A stretch of DNA of 64,000 nt from an uncultured Prevotellaceae bacterium (GCA_946617675.1 CAMOKH010000109.1:1-64000), one strand, 5' to 3'. Counted from the stretch's first letter, positions 41,901-52,500 are shown. Translations and numbers: made by a program. The notes: generated by a model from the letters alone, not told the origin.

Positions 41901-43522
41901 TCACCCTTAACAGCGGTGCAAAACTGATGTTGGGCAACGGAACGCTGAGTACTGCGCCTGCTGTGGGCACCAAGTATCAGGTGTTTAACGGCACCGCCAA
42001 CGGCACGTTTGCCGAGATTATTCCTGCCACTCCTGGCAGTGGATTGAAGTGGGACACCACCAATCTTTCCAAGGGTGTACTGAAGGTGATAGGCGAAAAT
42101 GACGAGCCAGGCGACGATTCCGGCGACGATAGCGACCCGAACGTACTCATCGACATCGACTTCTCCAGCCCCGTCCAAGGCAGCCAAGGTGCTTACTACA
42201 TCAACGGCTCCAAGGGGCAAATGACATTCACAGACTTCGAGACGAACAACAGTGCCGACAATCTTAATTTCACCGTCGGCTACGGCTCCAGCTGCCCCGG
42301 TGTCCTGCGTGTGGGTAACGGCTCTGCAACTGTAAGCATCCCGGAGGAAGACCAGGCAAAGGATGATGAAATCCTCGAGGTCAAGTTTGATGTATGGTTC
42401 GGCAATCTCTCTGGCAGGAATTTCTACTTCGACCTCCAAAATGCAAAAGGCGAGCGAGTAGCCGGATTCAGCATCAACTGCTACAACCACACGCTTGCCT
42501 ACAACGACTTTGACAATACTGACAATACCGGACTGGATATTCTCAGCAATAAAAAGAGTCTGGGAAGCAGTTCTATTGGCAATGCACAAATCTGCGTCAA
42601 CGACAACAAATCTACTTTCACCCTGCTCATCGACATGAAAGCCCATACCGCCAAAGGCATACTGGAAACGGCTACGGCTACGACGAAGGGCAGTGCCATA
42701 CTTCTGAATCCAAGTATTAGCGACCATCAGATTGCCAAGATTGTTGTTGGCTCAAACTACGACTATGCAGGCGCCCGCCGCTGCTGGTTCGACAACCTCA
42801 AGGTCAGCAAATACAGCGCCCCGTCAGTCTATCAAGCCCTATTGGCTTGGGGCAACATGACTCCTGCCTCTTATGACAACAGCGGTGTGAACAACATGAT
42901 GGTAAGCACTGGCAACGATGAGTCGCAAGGCTTCTCACTGGTATGTACCGGTAACCTGACGAAGGCATATAGCAGTGCCGGAACTCCGAAACTGAAAATC
43001 CCTTACAACGATGAGACCATCGAGCGGACGGCCATCAAGTGTTCCAACGGTGCCCAGAACACCATTTTCCTCCCCGAAGGCGTTAAGGCAACGAAACTGA
43101 CCATCTACAGTGTCACAGGCACTAACTCTTCCAACCGCACCAGTTACTGGAAGGAAGTTGCCGGAGTCAACTATACGGAGAGTACCACGACAGAGCTTGA
43201 CCTCGATGCTTCACGCGACAACCCCAACGCGGTGAGTTTCACCCTTGACAATGTCACAGAAAAAGTGACATTCACCAATACCGGTGAGCAGCAGTGCGTC
43301 ATCCTTTATCTGGAGTACCAGTATGGCGACCAGATTATCCCAGGCGACGTCAACGGCGACACCAAGGTCGACGCTGGCGACGTGACCGCGCTGGCCGACT
43401 ACCTCGCTGGCAAGGACCCGACGGGCTTTATCCTGGAGGCTGCCGACCTGACGGATGACGGCAAGGTGGACATCACCGACCTGACCAAACTCATCAACAT
43501 CATCATCGGCGGCAAGGAATAA
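38939..43522 (+). CDS. Secreted pectate-lyase-like multidomain protein with dockerin
   Basis: 1,527 residues from ATG 38939 (signal MKAFKTFRELITAILAAVSISAGA); in-frame starts upstream lie across the promoter. Domains in order: right-handed beta-helix like Bacteroidetes pectate lyases, about 26-375 (FPGAQGWGRFATGGRAG, LNDSGTGSLRDAV, DHCSFAWGQDENFS); a thrombospondin-3-like Ca loop DTDGDGMPDEW near 382; fibronectin type III, 437-520; autotransporter-type beta-strand repeats, about 560-1080 (LTGKNTYSGTTVVSGGRL); a beta-sandwich region; and a C-terminal dockerin from about 1467 with two DxNxDG-type loops (DVNGDTKVDAGDV, DLTDDGKVDITDL). Pectin or related uronan cleavage outside the cell is likely; catalytic residues were not pinned down. 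A terminator follows. Confidence 0.78.
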   Translation: MKAFKTFRELITAILAAVSISAGAQQLAFPGAQGWGRFATGGRAGTVYHVTNLNDSGTGSLRDAVSQPNRIVVFDVAGVIRINSRIVFKSNITVAGQTAPGEGITVYGDGMSMSGATNVILRYMRFRMGIDGTKDGDCGGLANGGNIIVDHCSFAWGQDENFSISWDNKGTAPHDVTIQNSIVGQGLMAHSAGGLIQADNITMYRVLLCDNKTRNFKVKGVHQYVNNIVYNWQSYAYEMGGESSGSSYANVVGNLFINGPQTSSSANGFAGGNSDFHYYGTDNWQDRNKDGVYNPTLFTGTGNSDPVATPYDYPELPAWSGNTLIEKLLPDVGASLPYRDLADAYMVNEVLSFGTEGELITKETLLPIGDPTTWSWFTGTKPTDTDGDGMPDEWESANGTNPKSNDAMTIASNGYANIENYINSITRNDRQFYLRDPMLLKMLTSTQNSLTATWSDFSDNEEGFIIEMKKNGTFEEVGRTAAGVSTYTINDLEPGTGYDIRVCAYSGTTKSGYTGTVNMKTQPEQVEIVDAETFDGTGDGDWLIAPEEDETITLGVATPKNTVVVRSDAHVTINGSGYISGGASLNKTGNGTLTIASNQQYEGPTVLHKGIYEFSTLKNGGVASGLGMSQEFAQNWVMDGGVYKYTGGSTSTNRSAKLTSDTELNIANSGAVVTMSGSIEGTGNLIIGGEGRLTVNSENFFNFDGNLVLSGGEVKLNTKAISEAGIGSAKKLVMQGGLLTTVGTNEVSATINFPIEVVAGTTSTTQFDRWNANKCKVTGSGTLEWGVCYLREYIEGNWDSFTGQLVIKPFGNYGDNRQFAIRNSNGIKNATIELKSGTAINGAQNESTYYLGGLSGESGSFLSGFNVKAKGSGTWIVGGANTNEEFNGVINDNDQAGSHPGKTSIVKEGTGDWRLTGKNTYSGTTVVSGGRLIVDGTHSGSGAVTVKSGAKLAGTGSLAGNVKFENGSTLQANSAVSSKKCLTFNGTLTLNSGAKLMLGNGTLSTAPAVGTKYQVFNGTANGTFAEIIPATPGSGLKWDTTNLSKGVLKVIGENDEPGDDSGDDSDPNVLIDIDFSSPVQGSQGAYYINGSKGQMTFTDFETNNSADNLNFTVGYGSSCPGVLRVGNGSATVSIPEEDQAKDDEILEVKFDVWFGNLSGRNFYFDLQNAKGERVAGFSINCYNHTLAYNDFDNTDNTGLDILSNKKSLGSSSIGNAQICVNDNKSTFTLLIDMKAHTAKGILETATATTKGSAILLNPSISDHQIAKIVVGSNYDYAGARRCWFDNLKVSKYSAPSVYQALLAWGNMTPASYDNSGVNNMMVSTGNDESQGFSLVCTGNLTKAYSSAGTPKLKIPYNDETIERTAIKCSNGAQNTIFLPEGVKATKLTIYSVTGTNSSNRTSYWKEVAGVNYTESTTTELDLDASRDNPNAVSFTLDNVTEKVTFTNTGEQQCVILYLEYQYGDQIIPGDVNGDTKVDAGDVTALADYLAGKDPTGFILEAADLTDDGKVDITDLTKLINIIIGGKE

Positions 43523-43550
43523 CAGCTTGCAGCAACAGGGGAAAGGACAG

Positions 43551-43585
43551 AAAGCACGGCAAAAAAGAAAAAAGCCGTGCTTTTT
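43551..43585 (+). terminator. Rho-independent terminator of the lyase-like gene
   Basis: AAAGCACGGC (43551-43560) pairs with GCCGTGCTTT (43574-43583), followed by TTGTTCTTCTTTT. It lies about 30 bp past the stop codon. Confidence 0.85.
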
Positions 43586-43609
43586 GTTCTTCTTTTCATT
43601 TATTATTAG

Positions 43610-43617
43610 TACCTTTG
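43610..43617 (+). promoter_or_regulatory. -7 box of the trpB2-pepT-kef operon
   Basis: TACCTTTG followed by CACACGG, 36 bp before the trpB start. The nearest TTTG is 23 bp upstream, longer than usual. Confidence 0.6.
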
Positions 43618-43652
43618 CACACGGATACACCAATCCTATAAACTAAAGTATT

Positions 43653-45017
43653 ATGTCAAAGCAAAAGAAATTCATCCTCCAAGAGAGTGAGATCCCAACA
43701 CAGTGGTACAACATCCAGGCCGACATGGTGAACAAGCCCATGCCGCCTATTCACCCGGTTACGAAACAACCGCTGGGCGTTGACGACTTAGCACACATCT
43801 TCCCCCGCGAATGCTGCGTCCAGGAACTGGACACCGAGCACCGCTGGATAGACATACCCGAGGACGTACTCGAGAAGTACAAATACTACCGCTCTACCCC
43901 GCTGGTGCGCGCCTACGCCCTGGAGGAGGCCATCGGCACACCCGCCCACATCTACTTCAAGAACGAGTCGACCAACCCGCTCGGCTCGCACAAGATCAAC
44001 TCGGCCCTGCCCCAGTGCTACTACGCCAAGATGGAGGGCACAACCAACGTGACCACCGAGACGGGTGCCGGACAGTGGGGCGCTGCCCTCTCGTATGCCG
44101 CCAAGATCTACGGTCTCGACTGCGCCGTCTACCAGGTGAAGATTACCATGCAGCAGAAGCCCTACCGCTCCAGCATCATGCGCACCTTCGGCGCCGTGGT
44201 CGAGGGCTCGCCCTCGATGTCGACACGTGCCGGCAAGGACATCCTGACCAAGGACCCGACGCACACCGGCTCGCTCGGCACAGCCATCTCCGAGGCTGTC
44301 GAGCTGGCCACGACGACGCCCAACTGTAAGTACACGCTCGGCTCGGTGCTGAACCACGTGGGCCTGCACCAGACCATCATCGGCCTGGAGGCTGAGAAGC
44401 AGATGGAGATGGCCGGCGAATACCCCGACATCGTCATCGGCTGCTTCGGCGGCGGCTCTAACTTCGGCGGCATCTCGTTCCCCTTCATGCGCCACAACCT
44501 GCTCGACGGCAAGACGACGGAGTTCATCGCCGCCGAGCCCGACTCATGCCCGAAGCTGACGCGCGGACAGTTCCGCTACGACTTCGGCGACGAGGCCGGC
44601 TACACGCCGCTGCTGCCGATGTTCACCCTGGGCCACAACTTCAAGCCGTCGAACATCCACGCCGGCGGTCTGCGCTACCACGGTGCAGGCATGATCATCT
44701 CACAGCTCATCAAGGACGGACTGATGCACGGCGTCGACATTCCTCAGCTCGAGACCTTCGAGGCCGGCATGCTGTTCGCTCAGACCGAGGGCATCATTCC
44801 CGCCCCGGAGTCGTGCCACGCCATTGCCGCCACCATCCGCGAGGCCAAGAAGTGCAAGGAGAGCGGCGAGCAGAAGGTCATACTCTTCAACCTCTCGGGC
44901 CACGGACTTATCGACATGCCCAGCTACGACTCGTTCATCAAGGGCGACCTGCAGAACTACACCGTCACCGACGAGATGATAGCTGCAAATCTGGCTGAAT
45001 TGGACAAACAAAACTAA
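43653..45017 (+). CDS. trpB: Tryptophan synthase beta chain, TrpB2 type
   Basis: 454 residues, longer than TrpB1 (about 400) and typical of the TrpB2 branch. The N terminus (ILQESEIPTQWYNIQADM) is the TrpB2 signature. The PLP lysine is Lys114 in NPLGSHKINSALPQCYYAK, the indole-site acid is in ETGAGQWGAAL, and the phosphate-binding glycine loop is GCFGGGSNFGGISFP. It condenses indole with serine, or O-phosphoserine in some TrpB2 enzymes. No trpA or other trp gene is adjacent; instead pepT starts 3 bp later, so indole salvage from peptide or environment is possible. Confidence 0.92.
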   Translation: MSKQKKFILQESEIPTQWYNIQADMVNKPMPPIHPVTKQPLGVDDLAHIFPRECCVQELDTEHRWIDIPEDVLEKYKYYRSTPLVRAYALEEAIGTPAHIYFKNESTNPLGSHKINSALPQCYYAKMEGTTNVTTETGAGQWGAALSYAAKIYGLDCAVYQVKITMQQKPYRSSIMRTFGAVVEGSPSMSTRAGKDILTKDPTHTGSLGTAISEAVELATTTPNCKYTLGSVLNHVGLHQTIIGLEAEKQMEMAGEYPDIVIGCFGGGSNFGGISFPFMRHNLLDGKTTEFIAAEPDSCPKLTRGQFRYDFGDEAGYTPLLPMFTLGHNFKPSNIHAGGLRYHGAGMIISQLIKDGLMHGVDIPQLETFEAGMLFAQTEGIIPAPESCHAIAATIREAKKCKESGEQKVILFNLSGHGLIDMPSYDSFIKGDLQNYTVTDEMIAANLAELDKQN

Positions 45018-45020
45018 TAT

Positions 45021-46244
45021 ATGGACATTGTAGAAAGATTTCTGAACTATACCAAGTTTGACACGCAGTCGGCAGAAGATGCCGACTGCGTTCCCAGTAC
45101 TAAAAAGCAACTGGTCTTTGCCGACTATCTGAAGAAGGAGCTCGAGGCCGAGGGCCTCGACGACGTCGAGATGGACGACAAGGGCTACATCTACGCCACG
45201 CTGCGGGCCAACACCAAGGACCGCGTGCCCACCATCGGCTTCATCTCGCACTACGACACCAGCCCCGACTGCTCGGGAGCGGGCATCAAGGCGCAGATCG
45301 TACACAGCTACGACGGCTCGGACATCCTGCTCTCTGAGGGCATCGTCTCGTCGCCGAAGAAGTTCCCCGAACTGCTGCAGCACGTCGGCGAGGACCTCAT
45401 CGTCACCGACGGCACCACGCTGCTCGGCGCCGACGACAAGGCCGGCATCGCCGAGATCGTGCAGGCCATGGTCTACCTGCAGCAGCACCCCGAGGTGAAG
45501 CACGGCAAGATACGTGTGGCCTTCAACCCCGACGAGGAGATAGGCATGGGCGCCCACCACTTCGACGTCGAGCGCTTCGGCTGCGAGTGGGCCTACACGA
45601 TGGACGGCGGCGACGTCGGCGAGCTGGAGTTCGAGAACTTCAACGCCGCACAGGCCAAAATTACCATCAAGGGCGTCAGCGTACACCCCGGCTACGCCAA
45701 GGGCAAGATGGTGAACGCTAACCGCCTGGCCGCCGAGCTGGCCGCCATGCTGCCCGACGACGAGACGCCCGAGGCCACCGAGGGCTACCAGGGCTTCTAC
45801 CACCTGCTGGGCATCACGTCGAACATCGAACAGGCCCGCATGAGCTACATCATACGCGACCACGACCGCGACCGCTTCGAGGACCGCAAGCGCTTCATCA
45901 AGCGCTGCGCCGAGCAGATGAACGCCAAGTACGGCGAGGGTACGGTCGACATCGAGGTGAAGGACCAGTACTACAACATGAAGGAGAAGATCGACCCGCA
46001 GATGCACGTCATCGACGTGGTGCTCCACGCCATGCAGGCCGTCGGCGTAGCGCCGAAGGTGAAGCCCATCCGCGGTGGCACCGACGGTGCGCAGCTGTCG
46101 TTCCGTGGCCTGCCCTGCCCCAACATCTTTGCCGGCGGGGTCAACTTCCACGGTCCCTACGAGTTTGTCAGCATCCAGTCGATGGAGAAGGCAATGCAGG
46201 TCATCGTCAAAATCTGTGAACTGACGGCAGGATACAATGGCTGA
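45021..46244 (+). CDS. pepT: Tripeptide aminopeptidase (peptidase T)
   Basis: 407 residues, the family length. Metal-binding motifs of the M20B peptidases: [10 protein letters not shown] (His77, Asp79), [17 protein letters not shown] with the bridging Asp and [15 protein letters not shown] with the catalytic Glu pair. [26 protein letters not shown] (in parts) is typical of PepT near the C terminus. It removes N-terminal residues from tripeptides in the cytoplasm. It lies 3 bp after trpB and overlaps the antiporter start by 8 bp, so the three genes form one operon. Confidence 0.95.
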   Translation: MDIVERFLNYTKFDTQSAEDADCVPSTKKQLVFADYLKKELEAEGLDDVEMDDKGYIYATLRANTKDRVPTIGFISHYDTSPDCSGAGIKAQIVHSYDGSDILLSEGIVSSPKKFPELLQHVGEDLIVTDGTTLLGADDKAGIAEIVQAMVYLQQHPEVKHGKIRVAFNPDEEIGMGAHHFDVERFGCEWAYTMDGGDVGELEFENFNAAQAKITIKGVSVHPGYAKGKMVNANRLAAELAAMLPDDETPEATEGYQGFYHLLGITSNIEQARMSYIIRDHDRDRFEDRKRFIKRCAEQMNAKYGEGTVDIEVKDQYYNMKEKIDPQMHVIDVVLHAMQAVGVAPKVKPIRGGTDGAQLSFRGLPCPNIFAGGVNFHGPYEFVSIQSMEKAMQVIVKICELTAGYNG

Positions 46245-48510
46245 ACTACCTGCAATGATTCAAGACCTGGCACTGATGCTTATCGTGGCAGGCATCGTGA
46301 CACTGGTGTTCAAGCGGCTCAAGCAGCCGCTTGTACTGGGCTATATCGTGGCCGGTTTCCTGGTCTCGCCCCACATGCCCTACACGGCCAGCGTGGCCGA
46401 CCGCGAGAACATCCAGCTCTGGGCCGACATCGGCGTGATGTTCCTGCTGTTCTCGCTGGGTCTCGACTTCTCGTTCAAGAAAATCCTAAAGATGGGCGCC
46501 TCGCCCATCATCTCGACCATTACCATCATTTTCTGTATGTCCATGCTGGGCATCGTCGTGGGCCACGCCTTCGGCTGGAGCCAGATGGACTGCATCTTCC
46601 TCGGCGGCATGCTGGCCATGTCGTCGACCACCATTATCTACAAGGCCTTCGACGACCTGGGGCTGCGCCAGCAGCAGTTTGCCTCGCTCGTCATGTCGGT
46701 GCTCATCCTTGAGGACATCCTGGCCATCGTCATGATGGTCATGCTCTCGGCCATCGCCAGCGGCAACAGTCCCGACGGCGGTCAGATGCTGGGCTCGATC
46801 CTGAAGATTGGCTTCTTCCTGATACTGTGGCTCGTGGTAGGCATCTTCGCCATACCCATTTTCCTGCGCTCCGTGCGCCGCCTCATCAACAGCGAGGTGC
46901 TGCTCGTCGTCTCGCTCGGCCTGTGCTGCGCCATGGCCGTCTTCTCGACGAAGGTGGGCTTCTCGTCGGCATTCGGCGCCTTCATCATGGGCAGCATTCT
47001 GGCCGAGACCGTCGAGGCCGAGCGCATTGAGAAGCTGGTGGAGCCGGTGAAGAATCTCTTCGGCGCCATCTTCTTCGTCTCCGTCGGCATGCTCGTCGAC
47101 CCGCAGATACTCATCTCCTACGCCGTGCCCATCGTGGTGCTCGTGCTCACCATCCTCATCGGCCAGTCGGTCTTCGGCTCGCTGTCGTTCATGCTCGGCG
47201 GCGAGAGTCTGAAGTCGGCTATGCGCTGCGGCTTCTCAATGGCCCAGATTGGTGAGTTCTCGTTCATCATCGCCTCGCTGGGCCTGTCGCTCGGCGTCAT
47301 CAGCGACTTCCTCTATCCGGTTGTGGTGGCCGTATCAGTCATAACCACTTTCCTCACACCTTACATGATACGGCTCGCCACGCCGGCTTATAACGCCCTT
47401 GAGCACCGGCTGCCCACCAAGATCATCAAGCTGCTCAACCACCTCTCGATGAGCCGTCCCAACACGACGGAGCAGAGCAAGTGGAAGCAGCTGCTCACCC
47501 AGATGACCGTCAACACCGTCGTCTACAGCATTCTCTCGTCGGCCGCCATCGCCATCAACCTGATGTTCCTGCTGCCGCTGCTGCGCCGCGTGGCCAACTA
47601 CGACTTCACGCTGCTGGGCATCCACATCGCACTGCCCCAGCTGCTCACCGGTCTCTTCACGCTGGGAGCCATTTCCCCCTTCCTGCGCGCCATGGTGATG
47701 AAGAAGAACCGCTCGGAGCAGTTCAAGGCCCTCTGGGCCGAGTCGAACCGCAACCGGCTGCCCCTGCTGTCGACCATCCTGGCGCGCGCCGTCATTGCCC
47801 TCGGCTTCATCTTCTACGTCTGCCAGCGGCTGGGCCACTTCTCGACGGCCGTCATCGTCACCCTCGGCGTGGTCATCCTGGCCTTCATCATCGTCTCGCG
47901 CTTCGTCAAGCACCGCAGCATCATGCTCGAGCGGCTGTTCATCAACAACCTGCGCTCGCGCGACATCGAGGCTCAGGTGCACGGCAAGAAGCGCCCCCTC
48001 TACGAGGGACGCCTGCTCGACCGCGACATTCACATTGCCGAGTTCGACGTACCGGCCGACTCACAGTGGATGGGCCAGACGCTGAAGCAGCTCTCCTTAG
48101 GCAGCCGCTACGGCGTACACGTCAGCAGCATCATGCGCGGCGGCCACCGGCTGAACATCCCCGACGGCGACTACATCATCTTCCCCGGCGACCGGCTGCA
48201 GGTCATCGGCAGCGACGACCAGCTGGCCCGCCTCGGCACCGCCCTCAAGGATGAGGTGCTTGGCGAGGAGAAGGACGTCGAGGCCCGCGAGATGAAGCTG
48301 CGCCAGCTCATCATCGGCCCCGAAAGTCCGTTCATCGGCAAGACGCTCAAGGAGAGCGGCATCCGCAGCCTCTACAGCTGTATGGTCGTCGGTCTGGAAG
48401 AAGGAAAGGAGAATCTCTCGCCCGTCAGCCCCACCCGCCGCTTCCAAGAGGGCGACATCATCTGGGTCGTCGGCGAGCAGGAGGCACTCGACGCCCTGCT
48501 GAACGGCTGA
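46237..48510 (+). CDS. Kef-type CPA2 cation:proton antiporter with TrkA-C domains
   Basis: 757 residues. About 12 membrane helices form the Na+/H+ exchanger domain (residues 10-385: [76 protein letters not shown]). Further helices extend to about 560. Two C-terminal TrkA-C regulatory domains follow (about 585-670, ending in [19 protein letters not shown], and about 685-757, ending [16 protein letters not shown]). No Rossmann-type RCK-N domain is evident between them. A potassium or sodium/proton antiporter of the inner membrane. Start overlaps pepT by 8 bp. Confidence 0.9.
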   Translation: MAELPAMIQDLALMLIVAGIVTLVFKRLKQPLVLGYIVAGFLVSPHMPYTASVADRENIQLWADIGVMFLLFSLGLDFSFKKILKMGASPIISTITIIFCMSMLGIVVGHAFGWSQMDCIFLGGMLAMSSTTIIYKAFDDLGLRQQQFASLVMSVLILEDILAIVMMVMLSAIASGNSPDGGQMLGSILKIGFFLILWLVVGIFAIPIFLRSVRRLINSEVLLVVSLGLCCAMAVFSTKVGFSSAFGAFIMGSILAETVEAERIEKLVEPVKNLFGAIFFVSVGMLVDPQILISYAVPIVVLVLTILIGQSVFGSLSFMLGGESLKSAMRCGFSMAQIGEFSFIIASLGLSLGVISDFLYPVVVAVSVITTFLTPYMIRLATPAYNALEHRLPTKIIKLLNHLSMSRPNTTEQSKWKQLLTQMTVNTVVYSILSSAAIAINLMFLLPLLRRVANYDFTLLGIHIALPQLLTGLFTLGAISPFLRAMVMKKNRSEQFKALWAESNRNRLPLLSTILARAVIALGFIFYVCQRLGHFSTAVIVTLGVVILAFIIVSRFVKHRSIMLERLFINNLRSRDIEAQVHGKKRPLYEGRLLDRDIHIAEFDVPADSQWMGQTLKQLSLGSRYGVHVSSIMRGGHRLNIPDGDYIIFPGDRLQVIGSDDQLARLGTALKDEVLGEEKDVEAREMKLRQLIIGPESPFIGKTLKESGIRSLYSCMVVGLEEGKENLSPVSPTRRFQEGDIIWVVGEQEALDALLNG

Positions 48511-48518
48511 CCGAGCGG

Positions 48519-48794
48519 TTATTTGTCGTTGTAATGTTCCTCAGCCTGAATAATCAGCACTGAAATACGCTCATCGTAAATGTCGTAAATGATACGGTCG
48601 TTTGCCGTAATATGACGCGAATAGGTTACGTCATTTCCACCGACCAGTGCCTCAGGATGGCCTAGCCCGGTTCGGGGATGCTGCATAATGTCAAACAATA
48701 CCTTTGTTGCCTTCTTGAACAAGCGAGGATTAGACTTCTTCCACTTACGGAGTGTCCTGTCTGCATCTTTGGAATACTCTATGCTGTAGTTCAT
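48519..48794 (-). CDS. YoeB/RelE-family mRNA endonuclease toxin
   Basis: 91 residues. It matches the YoeB/Txe pattern: YSKDADRTLRKWKKSNPRLFKK at the N terminus, GLGHPEALVG with Glu48, SRHITANDRIIYDI with Arg67 and the C-terminal EEHY with His87-Tyr88. These align with the E46, R65, H83 catalytic residues of E. coli YoeB. It would cleave mRNA at the ribosome when free of antitoxin. The start overlaps the antitoxin stop by 4 bp (ATGA), the usual antitoxin-first order. It ends 8 bp from the convergent antiporter gene. Confidence 0.92.
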   Translation of the reverse strand: MNYSIEYSKDADRTLRKWKKSNPRLFKKATKVLFDIMQHPRTGLGHPEALVGGNDVTYSRHITANDRIIYDIYDERISVLIIQAEEHYNDK

Positions 48795-49051
48795 AGACTA
48801 TCGAAGTATTTCTGCATATCCTCAGGAGTATTGCATACAATAGTCTCCCCGCGAGCCGACTCCTCACGTGCTCGCTTGATGTTACGCCGAATGTCAGGAG
48901 TGATGGTACGGTCGTCGCCGATATGAGCCACACGTACAGAGGCAATGCCACGAATAAGCTTCAGAGCCTTTCGGATTTCTGATGCCATAGCATTGTCTTC
49001 CAGCGTCACAATCATCTGGGTTGTTTGCGGGATTTGTGTTGTCACTGCCAT
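48791..49051 (-). CDS. Antitoxin partner of the YoeB-type toxin
   Basis: 86 residues. It is assigned by position (4-bp overlap, upstream of the toxin) and size. The sequence (MIVTLEDNAMASEIRKALKL in the first third) is not a clear YefM/Phd domain; it reads as a short beta strand plus helices followed by an acidic C-terminal tail ending NTPEDMQKYFDSL, which would wrap the toxin. It is expected to bind and silence the toxin and repress their shared promoter, recognised upstream at 49083-49114. Confidence 0.75.
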   Translation of the reverse strand: MAVTTQIPQTTQMIVTLEDNAMASEIRKALKLIRGIASVRVAHIGDDRTITPDIRRNIKRAREESARGETIVCNTPEDMQKYFDSL

Positions 49052-49082
49052 AATTATAACCTATTGGATGAAAATATCGCTG

Positions 49083-49114
49083 CAAATATACGACATTTCC
49101 GGCATATTTCCAAA
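49083..49114 (-). promoter_or_regulatory. Promoter of the toxin-antitoxin operon
   Basis: On the minus strand TTTG (49114-49111), 20 bp, TATATTTG (49090-49083): a full match. It lies 32 bp before the antitoxin ATG. Confidence 0.75.
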
Positions 49115-49342
49115 CATTTCCCTGAGAAATCACCCACATAATAGTTAATCACAGGAAACAACCTGCACTTCCGACACTCCCTACACCTGTTGTAATATTT
49201 TAGGTGTAGGAAGTGTCGGAAGTGTAGGATAAAAAGTGCGAATGACAACTATAATAGCAAAATGGCACGAGGAACAGGCCGAAACAGGTACTTCGTACCG
49301 GCTTTCGGAAGGTGGAACCGACACCTGAACCGACACTCTGGC

Positions 49343-49447
49343 AAAAGGCGGCGGGTTACGAACAAAAGGCGGCGGGTTACGAACAAAAGGCGGCGGGTTT
49401 TGGGCAAAAGGCGGCGGGTTTTGGGCAAAAGGCGGCGGGTTTTGGGA
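49343..49447. repeat. Five 21-bp tandem repeats (AAAAGGCGGCGGGTT)
   Basis: AAAAGGCGGCGGGTT begins at 49343, 49364, 49385, 49406 and 49427, an exact 21-bp step. The six-base linkers change from ACGAAC (first two) to TTGGGC (next two). The 21-bp period keeps all frames open, which creates spurious repetitive frames on both strands. The 440-bp gap between the antitoxin gene and the LRR gene has no other recognisable feature. Confidence 0.85.
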
Positions 49448-49554
49448 CTGATCAGGCACTGAAAAACACAGAAGAACACGGCTGGCCATAAAGGGGGCTC
49501 CGTGTCCTTCCGTGTTTTTCAGTGCCTAAAAATCAGCGGCGCGCGGTCTTTCTT

Positions 49555-52500
49555 TTACTTCGTCAGATACTGAATCAGCAGCGTCAGGTCGACGATATCC
49601 ACCGTGCCGTCGCCGTTCATGTCAGCATCACCGAAGGAGAACGACGAGGGATCGAGGCCGATGACATAGTCGCGCATGGTGGCGATGTCATCTTCGTCGA
49701 TGCAGAGGTCGCCGTTGGCATCGCCGCGAGCTCCGGCAAAGTCATACGTTACATTTCCTACCATCTCATATACGCTCCAACTCTTCTCATTGGCAGCATT
49801 CACCTGCGAAACCGTTATCAGGTTATCCCCAGCAGACTCGTCGGGGGACATAGCCCACATCTGACCACCCTGACTCCTAAGGCTGTTAATAAGCTTTGTC
49901 ATATCCCCGCCTCTAATCCTATTGCCGTAACACTCCAACCGCTCCAAATTATACATGCCAGACAGGTAGAGCTCCGACAGATAGTTGTTGTTACAACTCA
50001 GACCTTCGAGTGCTGTGAAATACCGAATACCCATAAGGCTGCTTATTCCCTTGGAACTCACGTTCATTTCTTTCACGCCGGCTATCTCGTCCGGTGTAAG
50101 GTAACCGTCAGAGCCATAACTCTGTTGCAGTAACCACGAGCGGAAGTTGTCGTCGGGGAAGTTCGTCTCGTTGATGGCGATGGCATCGTAGCCGGGATAT
50201 GGGTTTTCCCCTGACGTCAACACCTGCCAGCCCTTATCTTCCTTGGCAACCTTTACCTGCGCAGCTGATATCCTGTTGCCTTCGGAAGAGTTATTAGCAT
50301 ATACATTTAAACGTCCGTCTGACTTCTTGGGCAGGCTATTGATGAACGAGGTCATATTAGCGTCCTGAATCTTGTTGCCGTAGCACATTATTCTGAATAA
50401 TGCCGTGTTGTTTGTTACGCTGAGCGAAGTCAGCTGGTTGCTGTTGCAATACAGAGATTCGAGTTTCTTGCATTGCGATATGTTCAGGGATTGCAACTTG
50501 TTGCCAAAGCAGATCAGCGTCGTCAGCGATGCTTGCCACGCCAGGTCAAGCGAGGTCAGGTTGTTGCCTGTGCAGGTCAGACTTGTCAGCTCCCAGAAGT
50601 ACTCGATGCCCTTGAGGTTGGAAATGTTCTTGTTACTGACGTTCATCGACGTTACTTGTGCCAGTTCACTCTTCGTGAGCCGCCCGTTCTTGTCGGTATC
50701 GCAGTTGTTGCTGACCCACGTGCGGAAATTCGTGTCGGGGAAGGTGTTGGAATTGATGGCAACCTCAACTCTCAGCTCGACATTCGGGTAGTCCTTAAGA
50801 ATCGTGTTAAAGTACTGATACATGAAATAAAAGCTGGATACGGGCAAAATAAAGTTCCCAGCAAAGGTGCCGTATACGTACCCAGCATTGGTGCCGTAAG
50901 GGAATATGCCACATTTCCTCGTGTTCTTATTGCATTGAAAGCCATAAAGTGAGTTAGCCCAAGGGAAGAAAGTGTAAACATTGTCACTTTCACTGAAGCT
51001 GCCATTCATAAGAGGTTGAACAAAAGCCATCATCTCTGTGAGTATCTGTAAGTCGAGAGCGCTGAGCGTTGCGCCGTCATAGACGGTGATGACGTACGCG
51101 TCGGGATGGGAGTCGGAATGCGACACCCAATCCTGTTTACTCGAATCCCAAATCTGGACATCAAAGTTTTTTCCGGTGGCCGTCTGCACCTGAGCAGTGG
51201 TTATCTGGTTGCCCGTCGACGCCTCATTCTTCTTGACGCGCAAGCGACCTACAGTTTCACTCGTGGGCAGGCTGTTGACGAATGTCGTCATGTTCGAGCC
51301 GCTGAGTTTGTTACCAAAGCAATAGACTTCAACATAAGACAGTTTTGTGCTGCCGCCTTGCATCTTTAAGGAAGAAAGCTGGTTGTTTTCACAATACAGG
51401 AGAGCCAGATTCGTACAGGTCGACAGGTCGAGCGAAGTCAGCTTGTTGCCCGAGCACAGCAGTGTCTGCAGGTTCTTCAGCCCCGACACATTGAGAGAGT
51501 TCAGCTGGTTGTTTTGGCAGCGCAGTTCCGTCAGCGACTTATTGCTCCTCAGGTCAAGCGAAGTCAAGCTATTGCCATCGCATACCAATTTTCTCAGCGA
51601 CGTGAAGTATTCAATGCCTTTCAGACTGGAGATATTTTTGCTGGAAACGCCAATTGTCGTCACATTTGCTATCTCACTCTGGTCGAGCATTCCGTTCTTG
51701 TCGGTGTCGCAGCTGTTGCTAACGTAGTTGCGGAAGTTCCCGTCAGGGAAGTTGTTCGAGTTGATGCTGCAGACGAAATCGTAGCCGAAATAATAATTAT
51801 CATTAACATACATTGGTATCCAACCCTTCTTCTTGGCATTGCCCACCTGACGGCAGGTCATCGAGTTTTGGTCAGTGTTGTCTGCTTTGACATAAAGAAT
51901 TCTATTCGTGACGGTGGGCAGGCTGCTGATGAGCACATCCATGTTGCTGCCGCTGATCTTGTTGCCAGAGCAATCGATAGCTATCAACTTTGTATTCTTC
52001 GACAGGTCGAGCGAGGTTAAGCCGGTATTGGAACAGGACAATACCTCAAGATTGGTGAAGAAACCAATGCCCCTCAAGTCAGAGATAATCCAATTGTTGA
52101 CATCAATGCTCGTGACTTTATTGATATCTACTTTGGAAAGTCTGGCAATAGGTTCTCCAGAATCAACATCCGTTCTACAAATATTATAAAGAACATAGTA
52201 GCGGAAATTATCGTCTGGAAAGGTCTTTTCGTTCACTGTCTGCTCGATATCAAATGAAAAGGCATCGTATTTCCCTAAATCCGAGTCCACTTTTTTCAAA
52301 GCTTCCTTGGATTCTTTGCTAAGCCGCACAGCAAGTCCATAGGGTTGAACGTTGGCAGGCACACTAATTGTTTTAGCCTTTGTATCAATGCTGAACAGCG
52401 TATTGCCGTTCAGGTTCTTAAAAGTCAGAACATTTGACGATGTAGTTTCAAGGACCAATTTCCCCTCCACATTGGCAACGACCTGAAACATAGCCAAATA

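Noticed and set aside
44700-46151. 483-residue open frame antisense to trpB/pepT
   Set aside because: Shadow frame, Val/Leu/Asp/His-rich, no start signals; both sense genes are well supported.
49343-49447. Possible CRISPR array
   Set aside because: Only 6-bp linkers, no unique spacers of 30-40 bp, and no cas genes in the window.
49181-49489. Frames with NPPPFAQ or TRRLLPK heptad-like repeats
   Set aside because: Produced on both strands by the 21-bp DNA repeat; no signal peptide or promoter and no domain outside the repeat.
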